Below, in pieces: positions 11,356 to 22,133 of a stretch of DNA of 64,000 nucleotides. The stretch is from contig JANFOG010000015.1 in the NCBI GenBank assembly GCA_024336345.1, positions 124,001 to 188,000 on the forward strand. Direction: 5' to 3'. This DNA comes from Mariannaea sp. PMI_226. Lineage: Eukaryota; Ascomycota; Sordariomycetes; Hypocreales; Nectriaceae. Below the pieces are notes generated by a model. It was not told the origin of the DNA and did not search any database. It was given only the letters and a program-made list of their open reading frames with translations. The first letter of the stretch is position 1. Each line of letters begins with the position of its first letter. Position numbers and translations under genes: made by a program.

Positions 11356-13786
11356 GGCTAGGACATGGTGTTGTAATAACAGTATAGATTGGATATCACC
11401 AATTGGTTCCGGTTTATCGAGGGTTTCCTTGACGTAGTTTTTGCTGTTCCTTACGAATCCTGGCCGAGATTATTTATTTATTGTTTTTTTTTTTTTTTGG
11501 GAGGGGATCACCCAAAGGATTGTGGAGTTGGAGAGGGTTGTATATGCACAAGTTGTAACTTATGTGGAGTCAGATATCAGAGATAGACGAGCGCGCGACA
11601 ATAGTTCAAAGGCATCATAGAAGCTGGAACTGAGGTTTCAACCATAAGAGGATGCCTGACGAAGAAGAGATGTGAGCTGATCGCTGGCGCGCGTGCGCGC
11701 ACGTGGGAGGGGAGGAGAGGGGGGGAAGAGAGGTTAGGAACAAGGAAGGGAGAGTTGGAAGGAAAAAAAAAAAAAAGTAAAGGCGCTGAAATCCGTGTCG
11801 CAAAATAAGATCGATAGGTTCTAAAAGTCAATAACGAATTGGATGGCCGAGGTGAGGTCTCGAAATAAAAAAGGTACGCCCAACGTTGTAGATGTCAGAG
11901 GGTAAGAAGTTTTGCAGTTGACGCTGATGGATGCGCCAAACTTGGAAGGGACGACGAGGGGGGGAAGGGCTCAATACCGGGGGGGAAACCAGCCACACCA
12001 AAACGGAAGGATAGATGGCGCACGGACCATGACGAATGTGGGGAAGGAAAGACGCCTTGCTATTTGGCATCATCACGGGTACCTCACGCTTCTCAAGATC
12101 GAAGTGGCCTCGAAGACATAAACACCCTACGCTTTCCCTTGTGGCTTGTAAGCTGAGTGAATCTAGACTATATGTACCTACCATTCTCATTGCTGGTCCC
12201 TTATTCAGCTCAGCTCTCCGCAGGGATATGGAGCACCTTCTCCATCGTCCCAAGTTCTCCTTGTGTTCGAGGCTCCGTCCATTATTCATCCGCACCTACC
12301 GGCCTACATAGGCACGTCTACCTCCTACCTCTGTCTTGTCACTTTTCTTCTCCTTTTCTTTCTCTGTCCCTTTCTCTCTTTCGTATCCCCCGCCTTCCTT
12401 GCGTGAGAGTCAATTGGTCAGATGTCTGTTGTTTGCCTTAGGTACCTAGGTATAGTGTACTACCCACGTGTAAGATACCTGTAGGCAGTTCCTTCCGGCC
12501 CGCACAAGAATGATCAAGTGACCGTGAAGCAAGTTACCACAACTCGTCGAAGAAGGGGCCGCCACCACCTTCTCTCTGCCCCCTCGCCTCCCGCCCCCTC
12601 CCCCCAATCTCCTCTTCCAGCATTGATGTCTCCTCTCGCTCATCAACCAACGACATCACGTCCGATCCACACCAAACAACTCTCTGCTTCTCTGTAGCCT
12701 GCTGCATCTTAGTATCGTCCGCAGACAAATCATGGCTGGCTCTGTCTTCGTGGTATGTACTTCGTACGGCACAGCACTTCTCGGCTTTCTTTTTGAAATT
12801 CCCACCTCAGTGTAACCCCATCACAATCCTTCAGGTCTCGAGTCTTTGACAAAGAACTAGGCTTTCCCCCCTCCCCTCCCCCCCGTCCCCTTCTCCTCTC
12901 TCCTCTTGTATAAGTCACACAAGGCTTAAAAAAAAATATTGCCTAGCGCAAGCCAAGCCTGTCACGGTTGAGAATGGATCAGGGATGGTCCGCTGACTAG
13001 TCACCATAATTAGCATGGGCTTGAAAAGCAATGGTTTACCAACTTTGGTCATCCGCTCTCCCACACACCCCAGTGAACAACGCCAAAGCGTTTGGCTGAG
13101 CCCTGCCCCCCAGTCGTTTCAAAACTAGGGTCTCAGATTCATTGTGGGGGGAACTCTTTGCACAAGGTGACGGGTTCACCGAACCTCGGTGAGATCAGCA
13201 AAAGGGAAAAAAGCCTCTCTGCATGTGTCAACGAAGCAATTGATTGGAACCCCCTTTCCCCGCTGATCCTCGAAACAACAGAGACACTTTCGATGGGGGG
13301 CATTGACCACTGCTTTATTGGCCCCGTAAAAAGGCGGCGGAGAATGGCTCAACCTTTTAGCTGGTTGGCTAGTTGAGACATTGACCAAAGAACCAAAGAG
13401 TCGGAACTCCATTTGTTCCTAGCACCATCTGACATTATCCACCGAATATTGTCAGCAACCCAGAGCCTCAACGTTGACGTGAAGAAAAGAAGAAAGAAAA
13501 AGGGTCCCCAAAAAGGAGGGGCGTGTTTAGAGCCTACGCCAGCACGACTACCCAACTTGAGTCTCGAAGAATTTGGAAGAAAAAAAATGTGAACTCATTG
13601 AAGCATTGTACAAAAAGCTTATTACAGAATTTACCAACACCGCCGGCCCGCCCCTTGATCATCCATGTCCCTCAAACCCTTTTTTTGTTTTCAATATCTC
13701 GGATCCTGGAAAAAGAAAAAAGAAAAAAAAACTCCTTTGTTTGTGGGTATCGTGGTCCGCCTGTTTAGAAATTCCAGCCCCTCCCC
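11356..13786. other. Intergenic, no gene seen
   Basis: 2.4 kb upstream of the first regulator and downstream of the second (both minus strand). CT-rich stretches (12340-12390, 12575-12625), G-runs near 11720 and A/T homopolymers. At 12733 an ATG followed within 21 nt by GTATGT resembles a tiny first exon, but I could not find a continuing exon. Confidence 0.55.
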
Positions 13787-16161
13787 TCATCCAAAAACAA
13801 TGTTGACGCCCATGTCGGCGCTCACCCTCCTCCAGAGGTCTCCCCCACTTCTGACCCCCATCATCATGGCCTCCTCTTGCTGCTGCATCAATTCGGCTTT
13901 GTCGGCCCGGGTCCACACCTCTTGAACGATGCACCATGCCCTCTGAATGTTGGTCATACCTTGTCGTCGGTCGAGAGCAACAAATGCTGTCTGGGCAAGA
14001 TCCCGGTCGCTAAGAGTGGTGGCCTCACAGGCAGCAACAAACAGCGGCCACAGCAGCGCTCCCATGGGACCGGCATTGTTGACGGTTGCAACACAGTGCG
14101 TCAGGCTGACATGGGTATGGCGCTGCACTAGTGGATGATTGCGGGGATAACTGTAAATTGTGCGGTACAGGTACACAAAGGCCGAATGTCGGTACCCTAG
14201 CGCATTGCTGAGGATGCTCTGAAGGCGAGCCCTTTCAGAGACCTGCTCTGGCGTTAGGTCCTCTGGGGCTCGAGTCAGGAGCGAATCGGCAGGCAGCCCT
14301 GGGCTCCAATCCTTGAGGGCCTGTTCGATGGATGACGCCGTAACCTCGAATTCATTTCGAAGAACAACCACCTTGGTCATTTCCCCGTGGGTGACGGCAG
14401 AATCAAGTTGATCCTTGAGGGCAAGCAGGTTTGACAGCCGGTGAATAATTGGCCAGAGCGAGGTGGCCATGCCGAGTAGAGTGTCGACATTGCCAAATGA
14501 TGATTCCTCCGCGCGAGAGTCAATAGGAGGAGGGAAGGGTGTGAGGTGACTTGTTCCATGGTTGGCTGCAAGAGGGGCTGTACCAAAGGAGAGGGCAGCA
14601 ATCACGTCGTAAAAGCGAAATGCCTGCGTTCAGTGTTAGAAAAAAGGAAGAATAAGAGGAGGAGGAGGAGAAAGAGAGAAAGAGAGAAAGAAAAAAAAAG
14701 GGGGGGAAAGAACAAAAAGAGAGGGAGGAAGAGAGAACAAAACATTGGGAGAAGAGGAAGGAAATTGTCAGAAATTCCAACTCACGCGTTCAAGAAATAT
14801 GCCAGTTCGATCACAGACTGCCCTGTTACTCATGACACTCATGGCTCCTTTCAGATGGCCATCCACAATATTGGATCGACCTTTTTGAACGAGCTACATA
14901 TGGTCAGTAGGCCATTTCAGAGGATGGTAATAGGGGAAAAAGACTGACCACTTCATAATATACCAGCAGCATAATAGCAGCCAATATTTCATTCTGGCTT
15001 GCCCCGGCGCCCTGTTTGATTAATTGCGCCAACCCTTGGATCGCTTTGTTATGAAAATAAACACTCTTCTCGTCATTTTCGACGCCTCGATTCTCCAAAT
15101 GCGCACTAGCCAGCGCATACATGGCGTTCATGACGGCCTGACTATTGTTGCACAGTGGCAAAACCAGCTGCTGGAATGGATTGCCACGTTCTTCTCGAAA
15201 CACAATGAGGTGGGACAGTACATTGCAGAAGTGATCCACCAGAGCACGGCGGTTGGTGAGATCAGAGAACTCGGAGAAGCTAGGCGAGCAGAATTCGAAA
15301 ATGGGAGATGGTACAGGCACTGGAGCGATGAGAGCCAGAGATGGGCTTCGTGTAGTGCTGCGAGAGACTATTGGCATTGGTGTTTGGCGAATAATTTCCT
15401 CAACATCGTCCTCGTTGGAATCGGGAGCAACAGTATCGTCGAGGTCAGGAGGAGGAGGCGGAGGAAACTGGAAATCGATCGAGTTCATAGGCGACAGGAT
15501 GAGAAGGTCCCTTGATCCCCAACCGAGAAGATTGTCTATAGGGCTCGGCATCGATGACTTGGGGACCACAGCATCTAATATGTCGGAGGCGAGAGATGGT
15601 GCACCGCAGGGCACATCGGTCTCGGGATTCTCGTTCCACTGCTCCGAAAGGTTTGTGACACCAGGCGAGGGTAGGGGTTGATCCGAACCAGACGAGGAAG
15701 ATGAGTGCGCATCAAAGGTCAAGCCGGTGATGGATTCGCGTTTGCGTCGCTGGCGAGGTCGAATCGGTTCGTAGATGCACTCCTGGCCTCGTTCCTCGCA
15801 TCGGGCGCATTGAGGTCGAATCTCGTCACATTTCTTCTTCTGGCCATACAGTTAGAACCGGAGGAGGTAATGAATGGGGTTGTGGTTTTGGGGACTGTTT
15901 CTTTTCATGTCCTCACCTTTTCCTTGCTATCGAAAAGAAAAAGAAAGAAAAAAAACTGTTAGCAGGGTATATACATACATATTATTCGTAACGGGACGGA
16001 AACCGAACGACACTTACCAATAACTACACCCTAATGGCGGCAGAAAGAAGAGCGGTTAGTAACCGACCGCGACCGCATGGGATTTTCCTCTGGCAACACA
16101 TACCTGCGCGGGAGCGCTTCTTGGGAACCTTGGGTGGCGCCAGCCTTGTGTACAACAACAT
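13787..16161 (-). CDS. Zn2Cys6 transcription factor with micro-exon zinc cluster (638 aa)
   Basis: Putative nuclear regulator. Six exons: 16161-16104 (58 nt), 16030-16018 (13 nt), 15926-15917 (10 nt), 15839-14949, 14893-14786 and 14623-13787. All introns are GT-AG (GTATGT, GTAAGT, GTGAGG, GTCAGT, GTGAGT donors) and the sum, 1917 nt, is exactly 639 codons. Only this splicing yields the cluster GCSYCKEKKKKC / DEIRPQC / ARC / EERGQEC, with Cys21, 24, 31, 38, 41 and 48 in perfect CX2CX6CX6CX2CX6C spacing. Downstream is a basic RPRQRRKRE linker, then a Pro/Ser/Asp-rich region. From about residue 190 comes a helical region of the fungal_trans_2 type (PF11951-like), containing [36 protein letters not shown] and a final WCIVQEVW block. 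The start at 16161 is preferred over 16248 because the extra N-terminus would be poly-Phe from a T-run. Targets unknown. Confidence 0.88.
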
Positions 16162-18021
16162 GGTTGGAAATATTTGAGTTGCACGGGCGATATTGAGAAA
16201 GAAAAAAAAAAGGATAACTATCAGTCCCGTCTCTATTGAAGATGGCAATATTTCATGACCTATCCGAGGGGTACAGGCGGGAGATCTGGTAAGGAGCTTC
16301 GCTACTCAACCATCCATGCTCTCCTGGATGGATGGCAACGGTTAACTTTTCGAAATGGGTGGAAATGGTGATGGCGATGGACAGTTGATCAAGACAGGAA
16401 GAAGAGCAAGGCGACTACGCGCAAAACAAAGGAGGGAGACACAATACGACTGGGTGAGAGGCTCTAATGGGATGGGAAATGGAAGAAATGAAGGGAATCA
16501 CCACTGGGGGCATGGGTTTTTGGAGAGTATCGTGACCTCGCCGGCGCCAGGTTGATCCTGACGGCGTACTTTTTGGGGAGAGGGGGGGGGGGATGAACGG
16601 ACACACTGAACGGCACTAAACTATTCCCTGCATCAAGTGGATCCGGAATCCTGGAGTTGCGGGGTTATGCATGTTCAGTGTCGAAGCTCAACCGAACAAG
16701 GACAGTCTTGAAGGCGACTGAAGGAAGGGGGGGGCCCCGGCAGGCAAGGAGGAAAAACTTGGACACCGTGCTCGGGGATGTCGGCACCGACTGGGACGTA
16801 CAGTATGTCAATGTTGCCGACAAGGGTGGTTGATTCCGAACTCACAGTGGGAATAGCACGACTGTCGAATGCTACCGGTTTCAGCAACAAGCAACACAAG
16901 AGTGGATTTCTTGCGGTGAGTCCATTAAGTCCCAGCGGCTACAAAAAGTTGAGTCAGGCACCAACTTTCTGGAACCATTGGAATCAGTTAGAAGCTTCCC
17001 TCCCACACTAATCAATCTTGACAAGATTGGAACTCATGTCACAGCAAAAAAAGAAAGTGGGAAAAGAAAAGAAAAGAGAAGAAAACAAGCTATATATTGC
17101 TTAAAAAAAAAAAAAGCGAGAGAGAAAAAAACAAAGTCCCTGCATCTAGTCTAGATCAAACAATCTCGACTTGGTATAATACCCGGTTTTGGCCGCCTTT
17201 CGAGAATCTGGGGAAAACGACTTGGGTTCCACGCCGCTCTCGTTTTGGACTACGATGGTGATGTGCTCTCTGCTCTGAGAGGTGCGGCAGCACAAGAGTC
17301 CGACAAGGGGCAGCCAGGAGCAGGAGGTGTTCTGTGATCTCGACCCGCAACGGACATTAAAAGAAAGCCAAGCATAAAATTGAAAGAGGCCGGTTGGTCA
17401 ATAACAGTAATTCATCATTGCTGTATTTGACAACCTAAACTGCTTCCTGTGCAAAGACAGCGCCTAGAGGAAAAAGAGCCCGGGAAGACAAGGGGAAAAG
17501 GGGGAAGAAAGAAGCGGAGTTTGAAGCTTCTTCATCCGGGCCGTGCGATTAATCCAATACGCCCTACCGGCCCGTAGATGCAGACTGAAGCTATCTTATT
17601 CGTGATAAGATGTGCATTGCTACCGTTCATACGTACATGGCACAATCGATCCGCAACCTGCCAGGGGGAGGGGTTGCGAGATTTTCGAGTTTAAGCAAGA
17701 CAGCAACAATCAGCACATCGATCGACTCGCTAACCTCCATTGTCAACCACGTTGGTGGTAAAAACGTGACCCCCACCATCAATTACGACTTCACGTGGGC
17801 TGAATAACATCTGTCTAAGGTCCTTGGTCATCCCTTTGTGTTTGTGCGATTTTGTGCCAACCAAAAACCGTCCCACAAAGCTCCATCAAATTGCGAGCCT
17901 CTTCCTACCGCCCTTTAAACCTTTGTTTCACGCTGCACCACACATCCACTTCCACTTCTGTTTGTTGGCCGCAATAACGCCTGAGGAGTCGATAATGAGC
18001 TGTCTGCAGGACTTGCACAAG

Positions 18022-18042
18022 AAATACGCATTTTGCGTATTT
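18022..18042. repeat. Short perfect inverted repeat
   Basis: AAATACGCA, a 3-nt TTT spacer, then TGCGTATTT: a 9-bp perfect dyad in intergenic DNA. It could be a dimer binding site or a small hairpin, but a dyad of this size may also occur by chance in a window this long. Confidence 0.5.
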
Positions 18043-18283
18043 TGGTTGGTTCACTCATTCTAAAATGTGGATCGCTGTCATATCTTGCCCATGTTTTTGT
18101 TTGAAAGTTAATATATTCAGCTCGATCGGGTGTTCTATGAGATGCAGAAGGATTTTCAGGTCTGAGCAGGGTGTCACAGATCAGGTGTTATCTATTAGAT
18201 ACTACTGGATGTTGGCAACATTCTGAGCGCATGGACTCGCAACAAGCACGAAGAGAAAGAAAGAAGAAGAAGACGAAAACCAA

Positions 18284-18301
18284 CCCCCCCCCCCCCCCCC
18301 C
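18284..18301. repeat. Poly-C tract (18 nt)
   Basis: An uninterrupted run of 18 C residues followed by CGCGG, intergenic. Confidence 0.9.
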
Positions 18302-19618
18302 GCGGAAAGAAAAGTATTGCCAATACGCTCGCCACCAGCTCGTACCAGTAACAAAACATCACAACATCACCTGACTCCCCGTATGTTTTCCATCACCTCA
18401 ACTTGATGGCAAGTTCGTGATAACCTCTCAAGCGTTGCATGGCCGATCCCGATTCGGCCCCCCATCTGCACCATTCTGTCGGAGTGACGAGGACCATCCT
18501 CGTGTTCGTCCTCCCACCTGTTTTATTCGCTGGCCTTGTCCACTGGACTTCCCTCACTCCCGTCAAACAGGGTGCCCCCCCCCCTCCCCCCTCCTCTTCT
18601 CTTACTTGTCGTCTTGCAGTCCACCATCTCACCAACATTGGCCCCCTTGTATATATCTGCTTGCCCATGTCTCACCCTACGGCAGTAGCAGCCAATGAAG
18701 ATGAGCGCCACGCAATAATATTGATGTTCTGCGAGATGATGGCTTTCGCTGCAGTGGCTCAGCGACACCAACGGAGAGCTTACCAGCATGGTGCTAGTTA
18801 ATTGCAACGCCCCAACGCTGAGCCTTTTGATTCTTAAGTCTCCGCCCCCCTCAGGAAGGGGATGGCTAGATTCTATTCTAGGCTGCTTGGACCCTCCCTC
18901 CCCTTCTCTCTCTCTCCCCCCCCCCGGTCGATAGCTACTCGAGCCGCGACGTGGCGCTCACGGTCTCACCTGTCTTTCTCTTTCCGTAAAAAAAAAAAAG
19001 TCTCCGGATCTCCATCTTATGCCCATGTTACCGTCGTTTCAAATCCGAACTGAACTTTTGTTAGTCGTGGAAAGATCCCATCTTGTGAATTTTCACAGCA
19101 GCGGGCATACCTCACCCAAAGAGAGACCTTACCGACTCTAGGTGGCTGAAGACCCGCGCACTTCGGGCTCTGACCCCATTTACTCAGCCCTACCGAGCTC
19201 CCAAGAACGCCAACATCTGTCTGGGGGCTGAATCCTGTCATTCTTTTTGCTTGCTGCCCTCCGTGGCGTAGCATCCAATCCCCCCCCCAGTCAATGGGTA
19301 AACCGCCAGGCCTCCATTGCTGACATTTTCATATTTTCCCTCTTGCACTGATATTTTGACGGTTTTGCTACTGCTACGACTCCTACTACTACCGCTGCTA
19401 CTATTGTGTGTGTATGTGTATGTGTTTGTGTGTCTTTGACGAATCGATTTCGGACTATTACGATCGCAATAGTGATCCTGCGAACAAAAACGATAGCGAT
19501 CTACCGTTTTTTTTTAAACTTCTTCCCACCACCAGGCTCCGAGCCGAAGCAGTGATCAGCACGCCTATCTTCCCTTTCCCCCTCTCACGTTTCAACGTTG
19601 CGCCACTCAGCAGCCGAG

Positions 19619-21379
19619 ATGAGAAGTCCCAGGTGTCACTCATGTGTCGCCTGGGTGGTGATGGCAGCACTCTGGGCGGCCGCTGTCGAGGCGGTAGATT
19701 ACAAGAGATATGATGGAGTTCATCGCATTGAAAAGAGGGCACCAGCACCGGCGCCGCCACCATCGCCGCCTCAGATAACAAAGGGCCCAGTACTGGAGCG
19801 ACGAGACAACGAGGTGTGCGGGACCAGCTCCAAGCTATGCCCATCTAGTCTTGATGGAGGATGTTGTCCGGATGGTTATGAATGCGCAAAAGAGAGTTGT
19901 TATGCGACCACCAAAGGGCCTTCGACATGCGGTACTGTAGTTGGGTGGTTTGTATGTGATGCTGTTTACGGAGGTGAGTCATACACTATCTGATATGGAA
20001 TTCAATCCTTCCCCGGAGAAGGGGAAACTTTCATTTTGCTTACTCGCGATACCCCTTGTTTAGGAGGATGTTGTCCAGATGGCTACGTCTGCCAGACCGC
20101 GGACGAGTGTATACCCCCGACTAGTGCAGCGTACACGTACGGATGTCCAACAAGTCAATATCTCTGTCCGTCATCACTTGGCTACGGGTGTTGCCCGAAT
20201 GGCATGGGTTGCGCCTCGAACCAGTGTTATTCTACCAAACCAGTAACGAGGACACAAACGGTGGTGGTCACCACAACAGAGCATGGGAGCAGGACGACAT
20301 ACAAGACAACGCGAGTTTCCGTGTCGACCCCAGACGAACCCACTACCGCCATCGTCGGAGGCGGTGGTGATGGCAACCAGCAGTATGTTTTAAAATACTT
20401 TCCAACATCCATCCCCAAAGCCTCAGCTTCCTCAGCCGCGGATAAGGATGACGGTGGCGGAGGGGGGTTATCTACAGGAACGTTGGCTGGAATTATTGCT
20501 GGCTCTATTGCCTTTCTGATCATCGTCTTGGTAACCGCTTTCATCGTCATCCGCCACCTTAACAAGGTCGTTGCTGTTGTAACCACGTCAAAACAGTCTA
20601 CCAGCTCCAAGTCTCGGCCAGCGATGAAGGATTTCAAGCCGACAGATTCAGAAATCGATGCCTTGAGTGTTGACCCGCTGATGTTGCCTCAAAGACCATC
20701 AGCGCCAGGTCCCGAATCATCCAACTATTCACCATATAACTTGGCGAGCCCAGCTTTGAGCTCCTCAAACGACCGTACACCTAGCGGTGGCGGCGGCATG
20801 TCAGGCTATCAACCAGTGCCTGGTAGCAGTGGTCACAGCAGACAAACCAGTCTCGATGGAGGAGGAGGAGGAGGAGGTACTGAGGACAACTCTAGCTATT
20901 TTAGCAATCACAACAGGTACAGCCAGGCCTCTGTCGGATCAGCAGGACAAACGACGCATCGCGTTAGCAACGATTCCCATGGAGCTTACACACATGTTCG
21001 AAACTGGAGCAACGCTTCTGATGGTTCAGACAGTGGCGCACCAACATGGAACCAGTTGACCATATCAGAGCTGGAGGCAAGGCCGCATCTACCTCCACAA
21101 CCACTCTCCCCCTCAGCAGTAGCATTCGCACGAGATGAACGTCGGCGATCAAGTGGTGGTGGTGGTGGTAACACCATAACTAGCACAAATCGACCGCCGA
21201 ATGTACCGCATTCGCGACAGAGAAATCGGAGCGAATCGCTAGGCCAGTCGGCATTGGGTGTTGTGAATGAAGAGATACACGGGTTTCATGGGCCATCTAA
21301 TCACCTTGTCGGACAGACGGAGTCTCATCGACCTGGCACAAAGGAAGGGAATCGAGATGAGAATAATGGCGAGATATGA
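19619..21379 (+). CDS. Cys-rich single-pass membrane protein (556 aa)
   Basis: Probable cell-surface protein; function unknown. Exon 1 is 19619-19973, the intron is 19974-20063 (GTGAGT...TTTAG) and exon 2 is 20064-21379. An N-terminal signal peptide (about residues 1-27, core WVVMAALWAAAVEA) is followed by a Lys-Arg site. Three Cys-rich modules follow, each built around GCCPDG or GCCPNG (GGCCPDGYEC, GGCCPDGYVC, YGCCPNGMGC) with an upstream LCPSSL/VCD element. The intron sits just before the middle GCCPDG. A Ser/Thr-rich stalk leads to one membrane span at roughly residues 258-281 (LAGIIAGSIAFLIIVLVTAF). The cytoplasmic tail of about 275 aa is Ser/Gly/Pro-rich, with several poly-Gly tracts. 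The layout (signal, Cys modules, stalk, one span, disordered tail) resembles fungal wall-stress sensors, but the extracellular module is not a WSC domain that I recognise. Confidence 0.87.
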
Positions 21380-21531
21380 ACCCTTTTTTTCTTTTTCAGC
21401 TTCATGAATTATATTTATTTCCTTGTGCCCAAAGAAAAGCAGCCCGCTTCATTTGGTTTTTATGGTTCCTGGGCCAATCTCGAGTTTAGCAAGCCACCGT
21501 TATTTATTTATTCCTTTTTTTTTCTTGTTCT

Positions 21532-21537
<6 letters not shown>

Positions 21538-21567
<30 letters not shown>
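21538..21567. repeat. (CT)n microsatellite
   Basis: About 14 CT dinucleotides in the 3' flank of the Cys-rich membrane protein gene. Confidence 0.9.
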
Positions 21568-21573
<6 letters not shown>

Positions 21574-21930
21574 ATCCTAGTTCAACAAAAACCGGACCGA
21601 CTGCAGGATGTCCAGTCGAAATGTAAAATGGTAATCCTTAAAAGTTAGTGGAATACAAATAAAACAGGAAGCGGTTCGTCTTTCTTGGCGGTGAGCAATC
21701 GGTGAGGCAGAATCGCGGTGGCAGGACCAACGAATCAGGAATAGCAGTACCAGTGACAACACAGCATAACTGGGCAACCTTGCACAGCCCTCAATTGAAA
21801 AACGATCCTTCCATCTCCCCCCCCCCTTTTTTTTTCCCCCATTCGTTCCCCCTCTTCATACCCAAGCCATCCATTCGGCAATTGGCATCTTGTGCTGATG
21901 AGCTGTCAAGTCACTCGCCTTGCGGTGAAG

Positions 21931-22056
21931 ATGGAGATGGCTGGAGTGGGGATGAACATGGCTGTGCCTGGGATCATTGGTCTCAAGTCACCTCGGACCT
22001 GCATGAATGCCCCAGCGGTTCCGCTTGGGACCATCGGGCAGCTGCAGATGGAATAA
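21931..22056 (+). other. Candidate upstream ORF (41 aa)
   Basis: An ATG-initiated frame of 41 codons plus TAA ends 77 nt before the main ATG at 22134. It is in a different frame from the main protein. The main frame is itself open upstream but has no ATG there. Whether the leader is transcribed this far up is unknown. Confidence 0.35.
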
Positions 22057-22133
22057 GAAGCGGTCGATGCGAACGCCTCGACGGCTTTTCCCAATTTTCT
22101 CCTTTGTATTACACAGCCAACCCCCATCGCAAT

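Larger units (their letters stand above)
16162..19618. other. Long divergent intergenic region
   Basis: 3.46 kb between divergent starts. It contains a G-run near 16580, A-rich stretches (17040-17130), an 18-C run (18284-18301), CT tracts near 18900 and a (TGTGTA)-like repeat near 19405-19430. The longest frame (18439-18801, plus) contains a hydrophobic segment but also poly-Pro from a C-run and no homology I recognise, so I do not call it. Confidence 0.55.
21380..22133. other. Intergenic region and 5' leader
   Basis: 754 bp between two plus-strand genes. The first half is the 3' flank with T-runs and a CT microsatellite (21538-21567). The second half is the probable leader of the next gene and contains a 41-codon upstream ORF (21931-22056). 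Confidence 0.55.

Noticed and set aside
11828..12295. 155-codon minus-strand frame upstream of the first regulator
   Set aside because: Random-looking composition, no motif, no conserved start context; treated as a chance frame.
12733..12760. ATG followed by a GTATGT donor, resembling a tiny first exon
   Set aside because: No downstream acceptor gave a continuing frame of useful length; the following 1 kb has only short, stop-rich frames.
18439..18801. 120-codon plus-strand frame with a hydrophobic segment
   Set aside because: It crosses a C-run giving poly-Pro, has no homology I know and no supporting splice or context signals.
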